Source: Delphinus delphis
Lineage: Eukaryota > Chordata > Mammalia > Artiodactyla > Delphinidae
Direction: 5' to 3'
Length of the DNA stretch: 64,000 nucleotides
NCBI RefSeq assembly: GCF_949987515.2
Contig: NW_027192672.1
Location: 372,001-436,000 of the forward strand
Shown in pieces: positions 33,717 through 46,906 of the stretch. The translations under genes were made by a program, and so were the position numbers. The notes beneath the pieces are model-generated. The model was not told where the DNA came from and ran no database searches. It was given only the letters and a program-made list of their open reading frames with translations. Position 1 is the stretch's first letter. Each line of letters begins with the position of its first letter.

Positions 33717-35293
33717 GGTCTTCATTTGGTCACGAACCTCTCCAATCCTATCACTGCTGCGTTTATGCCCCTGTACCCATGCTTGATTCTCTTTCGGAGA
33801 CATAGCAATCCATAGGTTTTAAGATACTTACTAGTCAGGTACATTCTTAGGCGTTTAATATGCGGTGTTGAGTCCATTTCGTTGAGCAAGGAGTAGCTCT
33901 TGTCTCTTCCATATTTGGCTTAAGGAACTTTATCTGTGCTCATTTCAATCTCTGGTTTTATGCAGCACCCCAACTCACCTTTCCCCTTAAGCAAGCATAA
34001 GTTGGTTTTCTAAATTTTAGACCCTGTTCTGTTCTGTAATTCAGTTCCTGTGTAGCCAAGACTACACTCCGTGTATTACTGATATCTTATGATGTTTCTT
34101 TTTCTGTGTGACTTATTTCAGTTAGAATCATCATACCTGAATCCACTCATTGTGCTGCTAAGGGCCTGATGACGTAGATTTCATTGCTGAGTGATATTGC
34201 TTTGTAAGTAAATACCACAACTTCTTTATCCATTTTTCACTTTCTGCGATGTTGAACTTGTACTGTAAACGAGGTTCTTGTAAACAGAGGCGTCCCAAAC
34301 TTTGGGGTGGCTGCGTCTTTTTGATTTTAATTTCCCTAAGCTATAGGACCATAAGTGGCAGTGCCCTAGGCTCTGTTGCTTTTTTTTTAGATGTTTCAGG
34401 AAACACCATACACTTCTCCCAAGTGGCTGTTGGCAATTTACATCCCGCCCATCAGCATAACAAGGCTCCCAGTTCTCCATGGCCTGTCCTGCCTTTCTGG
34501 ATTTTACACTTTTTTCAGATGGCCCTTTTGACCGGGGGGAAGTGAGACTTCATTGTAGTGCAGATTTCCTTTGCAAGTTTGCTTGGTTGGCCAAAAAGGG
34601 CATATGTGTTTTTTCCTGAATATATTCAGGAAAAAACGCATACGCCCTTTTTGGCCAAGTGCATCATTGTGGACGTTCTGCCTCTTTTCCTATGCTTTCA
34701 ATGCAATTCCAGTCTACCTCCTGAAATCGGTTTCCTGCAATTCTGCCCCGCTTTCAAGTCCTCTTGGCAGCCTTACTTCAGTCTATTTTTGGACGATAGC
34801 TGTCATTTATAACTCTGCAGGTTTGTGAATTACAGTGCCCCTGAGCTCTTTCTTCAACTCGCTTTCTTGTGAGCTGGCCGCAACACCGCAGGATGGCTTC
34901 AGGCCCTAATCTGGTTCCGGCACGGCACGCTGAGCCTTTGGTTATTTCCTCTTCCTGGTGGGAAATGAGAGTTAAATTTGCCCGTCCAGACACCTCCAGC
35001 TAGTCTCTCATTGGTTCTCGCTATTCCTGTTCATCTTCCGCAGAAATTGCAAACTGGGCCAAACAGGAGGTTAAAGGCGCTGACTCTCCAAGTTGGGAGA
35101 GTGTTAGTAAAACGTCTGGAATGTTGCACCCGAGTACCAGGGGAAGAAAACTGAGACATATTTGAACACGTCTCCCGTTCACACGGATGATCATACTCTG
35201 GGTTCCACATGCATGTTTTAGCTGAAGGAAGAATACCTTAAACCTGGGTAGTTGAAACCCGTGGAATGGGTACCATGCAATATGACTTCAAAG
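33717..35293 (+). repeat. Satellite monomer 19, type A
   Basis: 1,577 bp. Palindrome 34,587-34,658 has two left-arm changes (GGGCATATGTG). Private AAGACTACACTCCG near 34,059. Confidence 0.92.
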
Positions 35294-36870
35294 GGTCTTC
35301 ATTTGCTCACCGAACCTCTCCAATCCTATCACTGCTGCGTTTATGCCCCTGTACACACGCTTGATTCTCTTTTGGAGACATAGCAATCCATAGGTTTTAA
35401 GATACTTACTAGTCAGGTACATTCTTAGGCGTTTAATATGGGGTGTTGAGTCCATTTCGTTGAGCAAGGAGTAGCTCTTGTCTATTCCATATTTGGCTTA
35501 AGGAACTTTATCTGTGCTCATTTCAATCTCTGGTTTTATGCAGCACCCCAACTCACCTTCCCCCTTAAGCAAGCATAAGTTGGTTTTCTAAACTTAAGAC
35601 ACTGTTCTGTTTTGTAATTCAGTTCATGTGTAGCGAAGTCGACATTCTGTGTATTAATGATACCTTATGATGTTTCTTTTCTGTGTGACTTATTTCAGTT
35701 CGAATCATCATACCTGAATCCACTCATTATGCTGCTACGGGCCTGATTACATAGATTTCATTGCTGAGTGATATTGCATTGTACGTAAGTACCACAAGTT
35801 CTTTATCCATTTTTCACTTTCTGCGATATTGAACTTGTACCGTAAACGAGGTTCTTGTAAACAGAGCCGTCCCAAACTTTGGGGTGGCTGTGTCTTTTTG
35901 ATTTTAATTTCCCTAAGCTATAGGACCATAAGTGGAAGTGCCCTAGGCTCTGTTGCTTTGTTTTTTAGATGTTTCAGGAAACACCATACACTTCTCCAGA
36001 GTGGCTGTTGGCAGTTTACATCCCGCCCATCAGCATAACAAGGCTCCCAGTTCTCCATGGCCTGTCGTGCCTTTATGGATTTTACACTTTTTTCAGATGG
36101 CCCTTTTGACCAGGGGGAAGTGAGACTTCATTGTAGTGCAGATTTCCTTTGCAAGCTTGCTTGGTTGGCCAAAAAGGGCGTATGCGTTGTTTCCTGAATA
36201 TATTCAGGAAAAAACGCATACGCCCTTTTTGGCCAAGTGCATCATTGTCGAGTTTCTGACTCTCTTCATATGCTTTCAATGCAATTCCAGTCTACCTCCT
36301 GAAATCGGTTTCCTGCAATTCTGCCTTGCTTTCAATGCCTCTTCATAGCCTTACCTCAATATATTTTTTAAAAATAGTTGGCCTTTATAACTCTGCAGGT
36401 TTATGAATTGCAGTGGCCCTTAGCTCCATTTTTTAGCTCTTATTTTTGTGGTCTTGCCCCATAACCACAGGATTCCTTGAAGCCCTATTTTTCTTCTGGG
36501 GCACCTTGCTGTGCCTTTGGTTAATTCTTCTTACTGATGTGATATTAGAGTGACATGTGCCCATTGAAACCGCTACAGCTAGTTTCTCACTGGTTCCCCC
36601 ATTCCCGTTCATCCTCTGCACTAACTGCAGACTGTGCGATACCAGAACTTAAAGGCATTGACTCCATGTGGGGATGTTGTTAGTAAAGCGGCTGGAATGT
36701 CGATCCGGAGCCCCAGGAGAGGAAAAATGAGGTGCGTTTTAGAAACCTTTCCCGATCATATGGTATACCAGTCGCTGGGTTTCCCAAGCATGGTTTAGCT
36801 GTAGGAAGATTCCCTTCAACCTGGAGTGTTGGGACCCTTGGACTGAGTAGCATGAAGTATTGCATTAAAC
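35294..36870 (+). repeat. Satellite monomer 20, type B-like, left edge of block 2
   Basis: 1,577 bp. From CACCTTCCCCCTT near 35,555 it carries variants shared with the monomer at 50,065 (TTTCAGTTCGAATC, TTGTACCGTAAACG). Past the palindrome (36,165-36,236, one mismatch) it becomes the transitional type seen at 2,340-3,155. Confidence 0.9.
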
Positions 36871-38621
36871 TTTCGGCAGTTGCTCACCAAAGCTCACCAA
36901 TCCTGTCAGCCCCAAGTGTCCAGCCTTATGTCTTATCCAGCTGTGGGTTTATATGTGGTCAATCCAGGTTGCATCACAGCCCCTGAGCGAATTTTGTAAG
37001 AATTTTTCTCTCTTTCATTGTTTCAGCGTTTTGTTTTTAAAATTTATTTCTATAATGGGGTTTAGCTCCTTTTCACTGCTGTGTTTGTGCCGCTCTGCAC
37101 ACACTTGATTCCCTTATGGAGATATATCAATACATGGGTTTTAAGATTCTTATTCCTCAGATATATTTCTCTGCGGTGTATAGGGTGTGTTGAGGCCAGT
37201 TCATTGAGCAAGGTGTAGATCTTGTCTAATACCTATTTGGTTTATTGAACGGTATCTGTGCTAATTTCAAACTCTGGTTTTATGCATCACCCCACCTCTC
37301 CTTTCCCCTTAAGCTGACATAAGTGTGTTTTCTAAATGTGAGACACTGTTCTGTTCTGTAATTCATTTCTTGTGCAGCCATATTTACCCTCCCTCTATAA
37401 GTGATATTTTATGATATGTTTCTTTTTCTGTTTGACTTATTTCAAGTAGTATTATCGGACCTAAATCCACTCTTTATCCTTCTACTAGCCTTATTACATT
37501 GATTTCATGGTGAAGAGATATTCCATTGTACATAAGTACCACATCTTCTTTATCCATTGTTCTCTTTCCTGGGATATTTAAGGTGTACTGAAGTTGAGGT
37601 TCTTGTAAACAGAGTAGCCCTAAACTGTGGTGTGCTTGTGTCTTGTTGATTTTTAGACTTCCCTAGATATACTCCCATGATTGGAAGTGTCCTATGCTCT
37701 GTAGCTCTGTTTTTTAGATGATTTAGGAACCACCATACACTTCTCCAGAGTGGCTCTCGGCAGTTCACACACTGCCCATCAGCGTATAAAGGCTCCCTGT
37801 TCTCCATGGCCTGTCCTGCATTTCTGGTTTTTACAATTTTTTAGGATGGCCCTTTTGACCGGTGGGAAGTGAGACTTCTTTGTTGTGCACATTTGCATTG
37901 CTTGCTTGCTTCGTTGCCCATAAAGTGCGTATGCGTTTTTTCGTGGATATAATCAGGAAAAAACGCATACGCCCTTTTGGGCCAACTGCATCATTGTCGA
38001 AATTCTGCCGCTTTTCATGTGCGTTAAAGACGAGTCCAATCTATCTCTTGAAATCTGTTTCTTGCAATTCTGTCTTGCATTCAGATCCTCTTCTTTGCCT
38101 TACCTCAACATATTTTTGGACGTTAGTTTTCATTTATAACTCTGCAGGTTTGTGAATTGCAGTGACCCTGAGCTCCATTTTTTAAGTTGCTCTTTTGTGA
38201 GCTGGCCTCAAACCCGCAGGATTGCTTCAGGCCCTATTTTGGCTCCGGCGAGGCAGGCTGAGCCTTTCTTTAATTCTTATTCTTAATGGGAAATTAGAGT
38301 GATATGTGCCCGTCCAAACCCCTACAACTCTTCTCTCATTGGTTCCCCCTCTTCCCGTTCATCCTCCTCACAATTTGCAAAATGTGTGAAACAGAAGTTT
38401 AAATGTGCTGATTCTCCAAGTGGGGAGATTCTAAGTAGCGTGGCTGGAATGGTGAACAGGAGCACCAGGAGAGGATAAATGAGGTGCATTTTAGACACAT
38501 CTCCCGATCACATGGTGTACAGTCCTCTGGGTTTTCCATGCATGTTTTAGCTGTAGGAAGATCCCTTGAACCTGCAGATTTGGGACCCATTGAATGGGTA
38601 CCAGGTAGTATTACTTTAAAG
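36871..38621 (+). repeat. Divergent long monomer, block 2 copy
   Basis: Copy of 3,156-4,906 at +33,715 with few substitutions. It retains the extra segment (36,909-37,075) missing from short monomers. Imperfect palindrome at 37,914-37,985, with a private TTTTTTCGTGG. Confidence 0.88.
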
Positions 38622-40304
38622 GGTGTGCATTTCCTCACCCAACCTCACATTTCTCTTAGCGCAAACAGTTTCCAGCCTTATGTCTCATCCTGCTGTGGGT
38701 CTAGATGTGTTCAATCCATGTTGCATCACCGTCCCTGAGGAAAAGTTGTAAGAGGTTTTCTCTGTCTCTCTGTCGTTTATTTTTTTCAATTTATTACTAT
38801 ATTGGTTACAGCTGATTTTCAAAGCTCTGTTTCTTGCTGCTGTACATCCACTTGATTCACGTACAGAGAGACATCAATAAATTCTTTTTCAGATTCTTAC
38901 CAGTCGTATATATTCTTTTCCGGTGACTTGAGTGTGCTGAGTGCAGTTCTTTTAGCTACCGTGTAGGCCTTGTTGATTATCAGTTTGGTATTTGGAATGG
39001 TATCTTTGCTAATTTCAACCTCCTGGATGATGCCTCACCCCTCCCCACCTTTCCCGTTTAGCAGCCTTATGCGTGTTTTCTACATATTTGACTATGTTTT
39101 TGTTTTGTAATTTATTTCATGTGTAGCCATTTTGGATTCCACCTTTAAGTGATATCTTATGATATGTGTCTTTTTCTTTTTGAATTCTGTCACTTAGAAT
39201 GATCATACGTAACTCCTCCGGAGTCGTTACAACTGGCCATATTTCATTGATTTCCAGGCTGAATAATATTCCACTCTACCTAAGTACCACATCTCTATCC
39301 ATTTTTCCCCTCCAGAGACATTTAAGTTATATCCTAGTCGAGGATCTTTTAAACAGAGAGGGGGTAAACATTGGGGTGCCTGTGTCCTCTCGATTTTTGT
39401 TTTTCCCAAGATATACGCCCATGAGTGCAAGTGCCCTATGCTCTGTAGCTCATTTTTTAGATGCTTTAGTAAACACAATACACTTCTCCAGAATGGCCGT
39501 TGGCAATATACATTTCCACTATAAGTCTCACAGGGCTCCCTCTTCTCGTTGCCCTGTCCTGCATTTCTGTTGTTTACGCTTTATGAGGATGGCTCTTCTG
39601 ACTGATGCGAAGTGATATCTTTTGTAGTATTGACTTCCAGTGCCCACCTGTTTGGTTGGCTAAAAAAGTGTATGCCCTTTTCTTGAATATATACAGAAAA
39701 GAACGCATACACCCTTTTTGGCCAACTGCAATGTTGGCAATGTTGGCAATGTTCAGCTCCTTTTCTTGTGCTTAATGGCGAGTCCTTTCTACCTCCTCAA
39801 ATCCCTTTCCTGCCATTCTCCCTTGCTTACAAGTCCTTTTCTCTGACTTTCCTCAAGACATTTTTCAGTGATGGATATTTTCAACTCTGCAGTTTTGTGA
39901 ATTTTACTGCCCCTGAGTTCCATTGTTCAACTCGTGTTTATGGGAACTGGCCACAAAGCAGCGGGATTTCCTCAAGCCCTATACTGTTTCCATGGGCAAC
40001 CCTAGCCTTTGGTCAATTCGTCTTCCTGATTGGAAATTAGAGTGACATGTGCCTGTCTGAACACCTAGGACTTGTCTCTCATTGTTCCTCATCCTTCCGC
40101 TTCATCCTCTGGACAAATTCCAAACTGTACGCAACAGGATGTTGACAGTGCTGACATCTCCAAGTGGGGAGACTGTTAGTAAAGACGCTGGAGGGGTGAA
40201 CCCGAGCACCAGGAGATGAGGAGATGAGATGCCTTTTCCAAACTCTTCCCGATCAGACGGTATACCATCCTCTGGGTGTGACAGACATGTTTTAGCAGTA
40301 GGAA
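38622..40304 (+). repeat. Most divergent long monomer, block 2 copy
   Basis: Copy of 4,907-6,580. Degraded palindrome at 39,656-39,725. Just after it TTGGCAATG is present one extra time compared with copies 1 and 3 (a 9-bp gain), shifting the offset from 33,715 to 33,724. Confidence 0.85.
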
Positions 40305-42185
40305 GAGTCCCATTCATGTAAGGAGAACACCAGGGCTTTTTCAAAATCAGTGTCTCCCCGAAACCCAAACTGGGGAAGTTTTTAAGCTACGGCTACACAT
40401 ATGTTCATTAAGGGCCTTGGGAAGTAGGCAGAGTCCAAACTTTAGATGATTGAAGTCTTCAGGGTCAGAAGCACTCACCACCAGCTTCCCTTAGGCTACA
40501 CTTTAACTGTCATTGATAGATGATGTCAATAAAAATATCTATTCTTTTTCAGATTATTTCCCCTTATAGGTTATTGCAAAATGTTGAGTGTAGTTCCCTG
40601 TGCTATACAGTAGTTCCTTGTTGATGATCTATTTTATACATAGCAGTGTGTATGTGTTCATTCCAAACTGTTAATTTATCCCTCCTCCTACCTTTCCCCT
40701 TTGGTAATAATAAATTATAAGATTTTATACTTCTCAGAAATGGGGGAGCTGAAAGAGAGGTATCATTTTCAATGGAAAAGCATTTAAAACAAGATTGAAG
40801 GTTTAACCAAGATTATTAGCTGTACATCCTTGGAAAGAAATCACTTCGTTTCTCTAATATTGACCTGACAAATAAGACAAACCTTTTCACTGAACTTGCT
40901 TATAAAACGTGATGGAAATATCAAATGGAAGTGTTAAAAACATCTTATTTTACCCGAGCCTTATACACTGTTCTATGTTAACTACAGTTTGGCTCACACA
41001 TCTGTTCATTGAGGTTACAATAGTCTCAATTTCTGTTACTGATCCTCCAGAGTGGACCCCAACAAGTGTCCCCCTGCCCAGTGTCATTGGGGCCAACAGA
41101 TCGAGACTGAGTTTGGTTCACAAGCAAAGGAAACTTTATATTTTGATCAGAGAATGGAGAGGTGAGAGCATGCATTACCCCGTGGGCTGTGGGCTGGGCT
41201 GCTGTGTAGAGATCCTGTCAGAGTCAGTGGGAGGGAGGGAGGCGGCGGAGCTCTGGAGGGCCGGGTTGGCTGTAGCTCAGGCTCTATATCGTGGAGTCTG
41301 CACTGGGCCCCAGGAGCTGAGGTGTCGACCCAGCCATTCTGCACTAGGAAATCTGGTCTGAAGTGCCGGGTGTGGAACCTCTGCATGCGGGACCCTAGGA
41401 GCACGTGAAATTAGACAAAGCACAAAGGATAAAAAAGGTTAGACTTGACTTTATTGCCCAGATTCTATTTTTATCTCCCAGGGATTTTTAATGGGCTTTG
41501 CTGGGGACAAACCCCTCCTCTGCCTTTTGTCCCGTTCCTCATTCTTGGAGTGCTGAGGGTGCAGACCCTTCTTCTGTAACTGCTGAGTGCTGAGTTGGGA
41601 GCCCTCATACCCTGGGGCGAGGGTCAGAGCTTCTCCCCAGCAGCCTCCCGGTGACGTTGATTGTCCCCAGGACCCCTGCCTCCCTGCTCGTCCACCTGAG
41701 CACCAGCATTGGAAGTGTTATAGATTCTAATGACCTTTAAGGGTCCAGGAAAGAGATGTGCAGAGACGCTGTGGGGGCCGGTTTCACCCCGCCCCACATT
41801 TGTTCGGCCACCTTAGGCTGACCGTCTCTGCCAGCCTAGATGCTCTGACCAGTAGTCTGCGCTTTCTTCAATTAGGCCCCTGAATTAATGTACAAACAGC
41901 ACCAGGTGTCAGAGCCCTGCCCGCTCAACTCCCAGACAGTCCAGGGTCAGTGGTGACCAAGGACCATGATGGCTACTGAGTCAACAGCCTTTTGAAGTAA
42001 ACAGGAGTCCAGCCGGTCTTATTGGCCACCATCATCACGGTGTCTGTAGGTTTTTCTATGGTGACAGTGTGGTATACTGTTCCCCCGCCAAGATTATTAG
42101 CTCCCCTCTGGGTGCAGTAAGTCCTGCAAGCAGTAGTCTACTCTTTTGGGACACACTCTTGTTGTTTTATGAGAGAAACTCCAGG
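40305..42185. other. Core 2, first part: LINE-1 3' UTR piece, unrecognised DNA, possible LTR
   Basis: Copy of 6,581-8,461 at +33,724. The LINE-1 3' UTR piece is at 40,545-40,709 and the possible minus-strand LTR at 41,044-41,459. It shares with core 3 but not core 1: CCTTATAGG (40,563), GAGAGGTATC (40,753) and GGGATTTTTAATGG (41,480). Confidence 0.75.
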
Positions 42186-43264
42186 TCAAGTGATGTTCAC
42201 ACGAGTCGTCATGGTGCCCTGTTGCCCCCGGTTATCTCTCTGGATGTTGGAGTTGGAGGGCCTCCTCACTCGAGGTCGGTGTGCCCACGGAGTGAACCCT
42301 GCAACTTCAGGGCATGGTTGGTGGTTAGGATCACCACGTGGGGTCCTTTTCCCTTAGGAGGGAGGTGGCCTTTTGGGCTGCTGATTTCCAGGTTTTTAGA
42401 TACCGCCAGTATCTTGGCCAGATGTGGCAGTGGGCCAAGCCCCTTAGTGACCGTAGTTTATCCTACCTGGATGGCATTCTTGCATTGTTCCATTTCAAGT
42501 GGTCCCAGTTTTTGCACTAATTCTCCAATGGCGATTCACCTTTCACCGGGAATGTAAAGGTCAAAGGGTTTAGCTAAATTAGGGAGTTCCAGGGCAAGGG
42601 TCTGAATTGACTGCTCTTTCCATTCTTGAAAGGCCACTTCTGGATTCTATTCAAAAGGATCATCATCTTTTCCTTTCTGTGTTTCATATAGAGGCCCAGC
42701 TAGTAGACTGTAGCTAGGGATCCAGAAGCAGCAAACCCTGGCCTCCCCAGGTACCCCTAAGCTGTCTTCTAGTTTTAGAAAGGGGTAAGGCTGAAAATGG
42801 TTTCTTCCCTTTCCTGGGATGGGCTTCTCTGACCTTCTGTGAGAATGAAGCCCAGGCAGGTCACCGCAGTCTGTGATATTTGAGCTTTTTCTTGGACAAC
42901 TTCTATCCTTTATTGGCTTGGTAGTTCAGAGGCCTCCTTAGTAGGGCTGGTGATCAGAATGTCGTCTGCATATTGAAGGAGGGTTTCCTTTTCCAGAGGT
43001 AGAACTTTTAGGTCTTTAGCTAAGCTTTCCCCAAAGATGGTGTGGGAATTTTTGCACCCTTGGGGCCAGACGGCCCGGAAGTATTGTTTTAGTTGTATGT
43101 TGAGTCCTGCCACTCACAAGCCAAAATTTCTTGTGACTCTGGGACTAATGGAATACAAAAGAAGGCATCATTGAAGACTAATACAGAATACCATGTCCTG
43201 GTGGTTGGTAGAATGACCAGCAGGGTGTAGGAATTAGGAGCAACTGGAGGTATATCCTCGGTGG
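42186..43264 (-). pseudogene. pol: Decayed class-I pol, core 2
   Basis: Copy of the pol remnant at 8,462-9,540 with the same frameshifts, the same internal deletion and the same stop in place of tryptophan (42,647-42,649). YADD is encoded at 42,961-42,972. Shared defects show that it decayed before the block was copied. Confidence 0.85.
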
Positions 43265-44738
43265 CTTCACTGACTGTCCTGACATCCTTTACCAGGTCCC
43301 CAGCAGCCCATGGGGCTCTCGTGGTCAGACCAATCCCAGAATATGGAGCTCACCTGGGCAGGTACCCCACCCCCACCCCAGCCCACGGGGCTCTCGTGGT
43401 CAGGCCCCTCCCAGGATACAGAGCTACCCTTGCAGGTACCGTGGCAGGGCTGGGCACACAGGAACCGTGCACATAGCCCTCATTGCAGAGCACCCCCAGC
43501 TCACCTGTCGCTCAGAGCTGACACAGAGCACCTCAGAGCAGGACTTGAACTAACAAACAGCAGCTGCGACAGGTCTGTGACCCTGGGCATCACTCCGTGA
43601 GGCCTCCGTCCACCTGGTCTTCCAGAGACTTCCACTGCACCCGGGGCACCAGGCCTCTGTCTCCAACCACCACCCACCCCTCCTCTGCCTGACTCCTGGG
43701 TTCCTCTCATTAGGAGAGGGTTTTCTTGAAGTTGTCTCCCACTCATGGGCCAGATAAAATGATTAGAAAACAAGCCAAAGCTGCAGCCCCTTGTCTATCC
43801 TGACTCTCAGGAGCCCACACCTGTTCCTTGGACCTGGCCGGTTCAGCAAGTTCCATTTTCTGCAACTGTGAGCCCCTGAGGGGTGATGATTGGCTGACCT
43901 GGGCAGCCTTACCGTGCCGGCCAGCCCTCCCCAGGTGTGCCTGGGTTGAGATCAATATAAATACCACTCCAGGCAGCAAGAGCCCCTGCAGCCGTGCCTG
44001 ACGCCATTTTCTCTGCCCTGTCAGCAGTCTCGGGGCTGGGCTGGTGGGAGGGAGTGAGAGGCCACGGCTTTGTGGGTGGCCCAGTGTGAGTGGGGCTCTG
44101 CTGGACTTTCTGCAGCAGTTGCCAGGCTGCCACCTGCTAAAGAAGAGGATGTGTCACCCATACCTGCTGCTGGAATTTCTCCCTGGGCAGAGGTGAGGAA
44201 GGAAAAAAGCAGTGGGGGCAGGGACAGGACGGGTATCTCAGGCAGGGAAATGGAAATCTTCCAGAAGAGCACCCAGGGCCAGGACCATCCTGGCTGGCCT
44301 GCAGGCACCAAGTCGGCCGGCATGCTGTCACTCGTGTGGCTCTATGGCCCTTCCTCTAGGCTTTCAAGTCCTTGTATATATTCAGGTGTTTTACCTGGGA
44401 CGGGTGGGAATAGTTCAGCAGCAACTGGCCTGGGGCTCAGCTCACGTTTACTCACAGATGCCTCGGCACGGTGCCCCAGCTTTGCAATGAGGACGCTTGT
44501 TGCGTGGGGGCTGCTGGCTGAATGGGAGACGATTCCCCACCACTGACCAACTTCAGAATTGTTTACAACTGGAGCAAGTGCCCTGATACGGTTTTCCTCT
44601 GTGTAACTGGTGGGTTCTGTGTTTTTTTTCTCTTTTTCGTTTTTGGTTCAAGGTAGATTTTATTCCTCTTTTTTGTATTTACAGATATAAGCATGGAAAT
44701 AATTTATTCATATAAATACATGTATGTGCAGGGAATAA
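43265..44738. other. Core 2 GC-rich segment
   Basis: Copy of 9,541-11,014. The 75-bp two-copy repeat starts at 43,305. No recognised gene. Confidence 0.5.
43874..43999 (+). promoter_or_regulatory. CCAAT/TATA promoter-like arrangement, core 2
   Basis: ATTGG at 43,889-43,893 and TATAAATA at 43,956-43,963 are unchanged from core 1. Confidence 0.4.
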
Positions 44739-45478
44739 TTGTTTTTTCTGTTTTATTTTTTAAATTTTACTTCTTTTTAATTTTGAATTTTATTTTATAT
44801 TTTTATACAGCAGGTTCTTATTGGTTATCTATTTTATACATATAAATGTATACATGCCAATCCCAGTCTCTCAACTCCTCCCACCACCACCCCCCCAACA
44901 GCTTTCCCCCCTTGTTGTCCATACGTTTGTTGTCTACATCTGTTGCTCTATTTATGCCTTGCAAAATGGTTAATCTGTACAGTTTTTCTAGGTTCCACAT
45001 ATATGCATGAATATACAAGATTTGTTTTTCTCTTTCTGACTTACTTCACTCTGTATGACAGTCTCTAGATCCATCGACGTCTCTACAAATGACCCAATTT
45101 CATTCCTTTTCATGGCTGAGTAATATTCCATTTTATATATGTACCACAGCTTTATGCATTCGTCTGTCTGTGGGCATTTAGGTTGCTTCCATTACCTCGA
45201 TATTGTAAATAGTGATGCAATGAACATTGCGGTGAATGACTCTTTTTGATTTATGGTTTTGTCTGGGTATATGTCCAGTACTGGGATTGCTGTATCATAT
45301 GGTAGTTCTATTGTTAGTTTCTTAAGAAATTCCATATTGTTCTCCATAATGACTGTATCAATTTATATTCCCAACAATAGTGGAAGAGGGTTCCTTTTCT
45401 CCACACCCTTTCCAGCATTTTTTGTTTGTAGATTTTCAATGATGCCTATTCTACCAGGTGTGAGGTGATACCTCATTG
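44739..45478 (-). mobile_element. 5'-truncated LINE-1 3' end, core 2
   Basis: Copy of 11,015-11,754 and joined to satellite at the same base. It has CATATGGTAGTTC (shared with core 3) where core 1 has CATATGGTAATTC. Confidence 0.88.
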
Positions 45479-46906
45479 TTGAATCCATTTCGTTGAGCAA
45501 GGGGTAGCTCTTGTCTATTACATATTTGGCTTATGGAACGGTATCTGTGCTAATTTCAAACTCTGCTTTTATGCAGCACCCCAACTCACCTTCCCCCTTA
45601 AGCAGGCATAAGTTGGTTTTCTAAACTTGAGACCCTGTTCTGTTTTGTAATTCAGTTCATGTGTAGCCAAGTTCACATTCCGTGTATTAGTGATACCTTA
45701 TGATGTTTCTTTTTCTGTGTGACTTATTTCACTTAGAATCATCGTGCCTCAATCCACTCATTATGCTGGTACGGGCCTGGTGACATAGATTTCATTGCTG
45801 AGTGGTATTCTGTTGTACATAAGTACCGCAACTTCTTTATCCATTATTTGCTGTCTGGGATATTTAACTTGTGCCGTAGAAGAGATTCCTGTAAAAAGAG
45901 CCGTCCCAAATTTTGGGGTTGCTGTGTCTTTTTGATATTAATTTCCCTAAGCTATAGGACCATAAGTGGAAGTGCCCTAGGCTCTGTTGCTTTGTTTTTT
46001 AGATGTTTCAGGAAACACCATACACTTCTCCTGAGTGTCTGTTGGCAATTTACATCCTGCCCATCAGCATAACAAGGCTCCCAGTTCTCCATGGCCTGTC
46101 CTGCCTTTCTGGATTTTACACTTTTTTCAGATGGTCCTTTTGACCGGGGGGAAGTGAGACTTCATTGTAGTGCAGATTTCCTTTGCAAGCTTGCTTGGTT
46201 GGCCAAAAAGGGCGTATGCGTTTTTTCCTGAATATATTCAGGAAAAAACGCATACGCCCTTTTTGGCCAAGTGCATCATTGTGGACGTTCTGCCTCTTTT
46301 CCTATGCTTGAAATGCAATTCCAGTCTACCTCCTGAAATCGGTTTCCTGCAATTCTGCCCCTCTTTCAAGTCCTCTTGGTAGCCTTACTTCAGTCTATTT
46401 TTGGACGATAGCTGTCATTTATAACTCTGCAGGTTTGTGAATTACAGTGCCCCTGAGCTCCTTTCTTCAACTCGCTTTCTTGTGACCTGGCCGCCACACC
46501 GCAGGATGGCTTCAGGCCCTAATCTGGTTCCGACACGGCATGCTGAGCCTTTGGTTAATTCCTCATGCTGGTGGGAAATTAGAGTTAAATTTGCCCGTCC
46601 AGACACCTCCCGCTTGTCTCTCATTGGTTCTCCCTATTCCTGTACATCTTCCGCAGAAATTGCAAACTGGGCCAAACAGGAGGTTAAAGGCACTGACTCT
46701 CCAAGTGGGGAGAGTGTTAGTAAAGTGTCTGGAATGTGGCACCGAAGTACCAGGGGACGAAAACTGAGACATATTTGAACACGTCTCCCGATCACACGGT
46801 TGATCATACTCTGGGTTCCACATGCATGTTTTAGCTGAAGAAAGAATACCTTAAACCTGGAGAGTTGAGACCCGTGGAATGGGTACCATGCAATATGACT
46901 TCAAAG
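45479..46906 (+). repeat. Satellite monomer 23, partial, type C, at core 2 exit
   Basis: Starts at offset about 152. Type C sequence is followed by ordinary monomer. Perfect palindrome at 46,199-46,270. Shares CTCATGCTGGTGGG and CCTGTACATCTTCC with the equivalent monomer at 60,239. Confidence 0.88.
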
